A stretch of 64,000 nucleotides of DNA from Gentiana macrophylla. Taxonomy: Eukaryota; Streptophyta; Magnoliopsida; Gentianales; Gentianaceae. Position numbers and translations under genes: made by a program. The notes beneath the pieces are model-generated. The model did no database searches, was not told where the DNA came from, and saw only the letters and a program-made list of their open reading frames with translations. The stretch covers positions 62,001 to 126,000 of the forward strand of contig JAOBSW010001132.1 in assembly GCA_026214975.1 (NCBI GenBank). Reading direction: 5' to 3'. Of this stretch, positions 58,555 to 64,000 are shown piece after piece; position 1 is the first letter of the stretch, and every line of letters begins with the position of its first letter.

Positions 58555-60305
58555 TGTTGGAAATAAAATTTATGTTTTGATGATGATTCATCGCTTATTC
58601 AGTTAATATTCTAAACCCCATTGATGAAGTGTCATATATAGATGTTATAGTGCAAAACAAAAAGATGTCTAGATATCAATGTATAGGATTTATTAGAGTC
58701 TGATATTTGTATAAGTTAAATCAGACAAGTACTGTAATAGTTCTAGGCTGGAACTGAGAAAGTAAGAAACTGAGATTTAGAGAAACTGAACCATAGAGCA
58801 CATCAACAGAAAATTGAAGAAGATAAGTTCGTTGAGAGTTACAGACTCGGTTGGCTTATCTAAGAAGACTGAAGAACTGAGGGTTCAAACTCAGTTATTG
58901 AAGATTGAAGAATTGAGGGTTCATACTCAGTTATGAAGACCAAGTCGTGACTATAAAGTTAGACGTCAGGCAAGATTGTGGTGACCTGAACTGACTTTAT
59001 GGATCTTATATGAAGACCTAAGAATCATAAGGACAATGAATTCTTAGATGATAATGAGTCATGGTGTACTCTCATTAAGTCAATTTTCATCAGATGAAAA
59101 CTGGAGTACTGATATTTGAAGAAGAGTAAAATCACAGTTAATGCTCCAAGTCAGTCAAGAAACTTACAAGTGATAAACTCAGTATAAAACTGATAAGGAA
59201 ACTCAGTTTTATATGTCAGTCATCCATTAAACTGATCGTACAGTCGAACTTTACAAAGGAAGTGATTTTATTGGATGAACTAATGACAAATCAGAATGGT
59301 CATAAAATATAGCCATTGCCAGATTCAAGCAGGATGAACGTTGAATGAACCCCTTTAAATAGACCACCTCTACAACGTCAATAGTGGGGGTGTGCATATT
59401 ACAAGAGAGCAGGAAAACTAAAAAGAATCTATCTAGTCAAGAAAAATTTAATTAAAGGGGAAAGTCAAATTCAAAAGAACACCTGCCAAGCACTAAATTG
59501 CAAGATCGAGAAATTTCTTCAAGTGTTAAAAGTGCATTCAAGATTAATCAAGTTTATTCATTTGAAGAAATACAGAGCCGTGCTTAATTTAATTATCTAG
59601 AAGAAAAGCTCTAATCACAATTGAATCATAGTTATTGATTCAAGTCTCAACTTTGATTTTATCGAAGGTTTAGACTGTGAAACACCAAGAAGGTGTGGAG
59701 GACAGTTGAGTGCAATCAGGAAGACTATGTTTGTGATGAGCTGGTGAAGAGGAAATTCTACCCTCCAGGGACCAGTGGTTCAAACAATTGAAGAGCAACA
59801 ATCCTACCTGTTCTACAAGTGTTTAGAAAGTGAAGCTAGGGATTAGTCAAGGACTATCAGTTTAGGACTCTTTGTAACCGGGCCATCTCAAAGAAGTTCT
59901 AGTGGAATTTTCCTCCGCATCACAGGGGAAGAGAGGATTGATAGGATTACACCACCTGGAACCTCTATAAATCTTGTCTATTTACTTTACGCATTCATTT
60001 ACTTTATTATAGTTATATTTATGTGATTTTCACTCCGAAACTAAGTTAACTAGTTGTTAAAGGCTAATTTATATCCGCTGCCAGTTAACAAGACTAAATA
60101 TATGTCAGCATGGACTTATACTCAGTTGAGTTAGCTAAACTCCGCACAAGTTTCAGGGCAGGAACAAAACAGAGCTATGTATCAGTTTGAGTTTGACAGA
60201 AACTCAGTTCCTGGGGCTTCTCCAGTTTGGGAAAAGTTTTTGGTGACAAGTTTATTCACCCCCCCCCCCTTCTAAACTTGTGTTAGCCTTTCCAAGGGAC
60301 CAACA
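58555..60305 (+). mobile_element. SIRE-type solo LTR
   Basis: 1,751 bp from TGTTGGAAATAAAATTT to AAGGGACCAACA, flanked by target duplication TACAA (58550-58554, 60306-60310). No internal domain: a solo LTR from recombination between two LTRs. It is related to but clearly diverged from the 40364 and 60861 LTRs (shared GATGTCTAGAT, TTTATTCACCCC and terminal motifs). TATA-like TTTAAATAG lies at about 59354. Confidence 0.9.
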
Positions 60306-60689
60306 TACAATAAGAGGAGACCTTACCATGACAAGGGCTTTCATGAAGGGCTAAATTCATTCTTAGGACTGATGTTTTGGAAAGCCAGGGTCAAAGCTCT
60401 AAGATCTTCTCACATAGGTGGTAGAGGTGGAAGAGGTGGAAGAAGTCTACCCACTACATCAACAAGAGATTCATTGGATGAGTTAAAGCAGTTATACATG
60501 CGTTTAGGGTTCAGAGTACATCAAATTAATCTTACCCTACCTGAGGCATGGAAATGGTGGAAGGAAGTGAACCCCCATATTGATTTTTCCCTCATTGAAA
60601 ATCAATGGATGAGAGAAATGATCAAAGATATAAGAGAATATCAAGAAGAGCAAGAGAAAGAAAGGCAAGAAAGAGAAAGAAGGAACTAG
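60306..60689 (+). pseudogene. SIRE envelope-like ORF, C-terminal part
   Basis: The ORF resumes in phase directly after the solo LTR and ends at TAG 60687-60689. It includes a glycine/arginine-rich tract (GGRGGRGGR), LDELKQLYMRLGFRV, WKWWKEVNPHIDFSL and a charged helical tail rich in E, R and Q. The phase across both insertions confirms it is one ORF split by two elements. No signal peptide or transmembrane segment is visible here. Confidence 0.82.
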
Positions 60690-60844
60690 ATTAGCATTCT
60701 TACACTGGTTTTTTTTTTATTATTGCTGAATCTAGATTGTAATAATTTTTGAACAAACATGATTTTAATGAGAAATGACTGAGTTTGTTCTGTTTTTGTT
60801 TTTACTCTTTTTGCTTTGCTGTAAGGAGGGTATTGGCATCATCA

Positions 60845-60860
60845 CCAAAAAAGGGGAAAT
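60845..60860 (+). other. Polypurine tract of plus-strand SIRE element
   Basis: CAAAAAAGGGGAAAT next to the 3' LTR start TGTTGGACTT. Confidence 0.9.
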
Positions 60861-62541
60861 TGTTGGACTTATTTTAAGTTTTAGTGATGAGTGCCAGACT
60901 AGCTGTTATAAAGCAAAGGAAAAAAGATGTCTAGATCAAATGTATAGGCTTATTAGAGTTTGATCTTTGTATAGGTTTTATCAAACAAGCATTGTAAATG
61001 GTCAGCTGACTTTATTCAATGAGACTGTCTAGGTCAAGAGGAATTTTTGAGTCAAGAGACTAGTTTAGGGACCTGCTGAAGACTAAAGTCTGAGGGCTCA
61101 AACTCAGTTATTGAAGGCTAAGGGATCAAACTTAGTATTCAAAGTCAAGGATATGGAATCAGAATTTAGGGAAGTTTGTGATGACCTAAACTGGTTGCAT
61201 ATACCTTGTGTACAAGGTCTAAGTTCCTTAAGTTAAGTGGTGATTGGAACTTAGTTATGATCAAAATGGTGTAATCAAACTTAATAATTAAAAAGTTAGA
61301 TATAAGAGAAGTCAGCTGCAGTGTTTTATAAACACAGAAACCTTGGATCAGTTGACTGATATGTATTTCAGCAGACTTACATTCACAGGAACCTACTAAA
61401 CATATATCTCGATTTAATCAAAGGTTACATTGGAAGATTACAAGGAAAAGGACAGATAACAACTCTTGATTTTGTCAACAAATCAATGGCTAAGATTAAA
61501 AGGACGTTGGAAAGAAACAGAGGTTTTTCCAATGGATACAAGTCAAAGGTGGGGAAATCAAAATCGTCAAAAGTGAATCGACGATTGTCGATACTATGTC
61601 TGAGGACGACAGAAAGCAAGTCAAGATGGGACAAATCTGAAACGGCTATGTTTTGAATTTCAAACATAAGTCACAAGGATTCTCACCTATAAATAGAAGA
61701 CCCCTGATACAAAAACAAGTGATGATTTTTGAGAGAAAAATAACAATTAATCTAGAGCTTCAGATTCTTATCAAGAAATCACTCTACTGACCTTACTGAG
61801 CCAAAAGCTACTGATCAAGTAAATTCTTCAAGTGTATCCTGCTATCAAGTTACATCAAGTACACACACTTGAAGACATCAAGCTGCTGATCATTTCATCC
61901 TGATCAAGCTGCTAATTGTTGAATCATTTACTTGATTCAAACATTATTTTACAAGAAACTTCCTGAAGACAGCGAAGCATCTTTGTGTGTCAAGGACTGT
62001 TGTTTGTGGTGGAGCTGGTGAAGAGGCAATCCTACCCTTCAAGGACCAGTGGAAGACTTTGGAGTAGCAATCCTACATGTTCCAAGTGTTCAGTTTGTGA
62101 AGCCATAGTTATTGGTGAAGGACAAACAACTTAGGGATTTTTGTAACTGGAACCTCAAACATCATAGGAGAAGAGTGGACTGACATGATTTCACCATCTG
62201 GAACCACTATAAAATCTGCCTACTTACTCTCTGCATTTAGTATATTTAGCACATCAATCCACTGAAACTAGCAACTGAATCACACACTTACACTACTGAG
62301 TATCTAATACTTGGTATCATATTTTAACTACAAGTGATAAGGCTTAATTTGAATATATTCTGCTGCAACAAATTCAGTAAAATCAACATTCGGTGAGACT
62401 CATCGAGTGTCGGTGAGACTATCGAGCAATCGCCAGTCGCTTGAAGTTCTTGATTTTGTTAACTCCAAAAGTTTTAAGTGTTAAGTTTATTCACCCCACC
62501 CCCCCTTTAAAATTAACCAAATCCTTTTCAAGGGACCAACA
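60861..62541 (+). repeat. 3' LTR of plus-strand SIRE element
   Basis: 1,681 bp. It retains the TATA box CTATAAATAG at 61687-61696, which the 5' LTR has lost. It ends GGGACCAACA, followed by TAATG (62542-62546). Confidence 0.94.
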
Positions 62542-62546
62542 TAATG

Positions 62547-64000
62547 TAAGTAGACACAGCTTCAAATCTATTCTGCCGGGAGCCACTCTCATTCATCAGT
62601 GCTGCTTGAAGATTTCTCAGAGCTAGTTCTTGCTTCTCTTGCTCATCCACCATAGCATCGACTGCTGATTGAAAAGATTCATCAGACACACTAATTGGTA
62701 TTTGAGGTATGGCTTGCCTTATGTCAACTGGTGGTGTCTGGGCTGGTTCAGGTTCAGTTTGCTGTACTGGCTCCTGTTGTGTCAGTGGAGTGGATGCCAG
62801 TGCAGGTTCTGTTTGTGCTTGTCTTTCATCCGCTTGGCTTGGCTGAGTGACATCCTCACCTACCACTTCTTCAAGTACTTTTGTATTAGAGATAGCTTGA
62901 GTAGGACTCAATATCATTCCCCCTTGCTCTGTGCTGGGGATCGTCTTGACTGGTGTTCTATCACCTGATCTGGTGTCAAACATTGCTATTGGATCAACTG
63001 ATGTGTCAACTGAGAGTTGTTGAGTGTCCTTAGCTTGCATATGAGGGGCTTCTACTGATGATTTATGGTGAGGTGATGGTTGACTTCACTCAACTGGTAT
63101 ATTGCCTTCAGCTGCCTCAATGTGCTGCTCACTATGTTGAGCTGGTGATGCTTGCTTAGTTGTTCCTATCTTTTGTGGGAGGGCATTTAGAGTCAGATCA
63201 TCATCAACTGTAACATCTGATCCTTTATCATTACCATTTTTACCATCATCCTGATCATCATCATCACTATCATCATCTTCTTCATCAATAACTTCACTTT
63301 CTGGGTGCAAGAGCCTTTCATTTGCCGTTCTTACCAAGTCCCATAAGTACCTTTCATCAAGAATGCCACTTAGTGTAGTGACACCAAGAAATGAGAAGAA
63401 CCACTCTTCCTCATCAAACATATTTGTGTAGACTGTCAATTGGATTTTACAGTTGCCCAATTTCCAATCCATATACCTTCGAACCCTTTCATCAATTTCC
63501 ATCTCAAGGATATCTTCCATTGTTTCCACTTGTTCCCTAATTTCCTCATATGTTCCATCACCATCATTTCCACCTTCATGTTCCTCTGGTTGATCTCCTT
63601 CTTCATCTATCAAATTTCCAAAGGATTCTCTGTCCAAAATTTTCATTTTTGTTTCTTCCTCTGTTCTAATGTACTTGTACTTGATCTCTTCCTCTTTTCA
63701 CCCCCTGATGCTTTTTGTTGTTTGACATAGGTAAACATTACCATGGAATCATGCAATTTGAGAGATGCCACAGTAGGGACATTCAGACACTTGAGCAAAT
63801 AATGAAAAGGGATCCCATAGGATTTCCTCACCTAGAAAATTCCGGGTTTTTGTTGCCCTTTCTTTATTCCCTTTGTTTCACTATCATTTTCTCCAATCAT
63901 TTTGTCTCTGATTCTTCTGAATATGTTGGTTGCCCAATCAAAATCTAGATTATTGTAAATGATCCCCATTAATCTCATACGTACCTCAGCCATCTTGTCC
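62547..64000 (-). pseudogene. SIRE envelope-like ORF, N-terminal half (minus strand, partial)
   Basis: Minus strand, entering from the right window edge. The first readable segment, from about 64000 to 63830, includes MRLMGIIYNNLDFDWATNIF, matching the domain seen at 48251-48810. Then 63831-63643 (SYGIPFHYLLKCLNVPTVAS), 63646-63086 with acidic tracts (EEDDDSDDDDQDD) and RRYMDWKLGNCKIQL, and 63040-62547 with helical MVDEQEKQELALRNLQAALM. Stops or shifts separate the pieces. It is cut at 62546/40363 by the plus-strand SIRE element and continues at 40363-39137. Pol and gag of this element would lie right of the window. Confidence 0.8.

Larger units (their letters stand above)
40364..62541 (+). 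mobile_element. SIRE-type Copia retrotransposon with two nested insertions
   Basis: A complete but decayed SIRE-lineage element. LTRs are 40364-42008 and 60861-62541 (TGTTGGACTTA to GGGACCAACA). The flanks CAATG (40359-40363) and TAATG (62542-62546) make a target duplication with one mismatch. PBS at 42011, then gag with two zinc knuckles, pol in Copia order, a spacer with duplicated hairpins, an envelope-like ORF and a PPT. Long LTRs (about 1.65 kb), the double knuckle and the extra 3' ORF mark the SIRE lineage. It is interrupted at 48811-56215 and 58555-60305; without these it would be about 13 kb. It sits inside the envelope-like ORF of a minus-strand SIRE element. Confidence 0.94.

Noticed and set aside
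1..64000. An intact host gene, rRNA cluster or organellar DNA insert
   Set aside because: No intact host-like ORF, rRNA signature or plastid/mitochondrial sequence was recognised by reading; almost all of the window is assigned to nested repeats.

Overview
The window is repeat-dense plant nuclear DNA, almost certainly from a flowering plant and probably a eudicot; I cannot name the species. I found no intact host gene. Nearly everything is explained by nested transposable elements: Copia LTR retrotransposons of Tnt1/Tork-like and SIRE-like type, a coding-poor (LARD-like) family with Angela-like Copia termini, a non-autonomous Gypsy/Athila-like element, a CACTA DNA transposon and a short hAT-like element. 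Long AT-rich LTRs, plant primer binding sites (initiator tRNA-Met and tRNA-Asp) and many decayed reading frames support this. All reading frames of any length are retrotransposon pseudogenes.

Left third (1-22065). Bases 1-1003 are the 3' end of a plus-strand SIRE-like element. A minus-strand Tnt1-like Copia element spans 2048-18000, with 513-bp LTRs and a perfect ATAAC target duplication. It is split by LARD copy A (4203-14908, minus strand). Copy A is in turn split by a 5.7-kb CACTA transposon (9099-14769, TSD ACA). The CACTA element carries palindromic subterminal repeats, two internal tandem arrays and a captured exon of a chloroplast RNA-binding protein gene. Bases 18006-20670 hold a GTAACACC-type minisatellite and unassigned DNA. 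Bases 20671-22060 are a partial LTR of LARD type carrying an hAT-like miniature element.

Middle (22066-38000). LARD copy B (minus strand) was entered by LARD copy C (27073-36541, plus strand, TSD AAGTC). B and C belong to one family in opposite orientation, and the internal domain is long, conserved and non-coding.

Right third (38000-64000). A minus-strand SIRE-like element (3' LTR remnant to 38991, coding remnants at 39137-40363 and 62547-64000) was entered by a plus-strand SIRE-like element (40364-62541). That element has complete gag, pol and envelope-like regions, all broken by stops and frameshifts. Its envelope-like ORF was entered twice: by a 7.4-kb Athila-like non-autonomous element (48811-56215, TSD CACTA) and by an insertion now reduced to a SIRE solo LTR (58555-60305, TSD TACAA).

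The relative order of insertion follows from the nesting. The most unusual structure is a pair of RNA-hairpin modules between pol and the envelope-like ORF of the plus-strand SIRE element (47601-47791). They share an identical apical loop containing the palindrome GAGCTC and have different but still complementary stems. All similarity statements are by eye; no alignment or database search was run.
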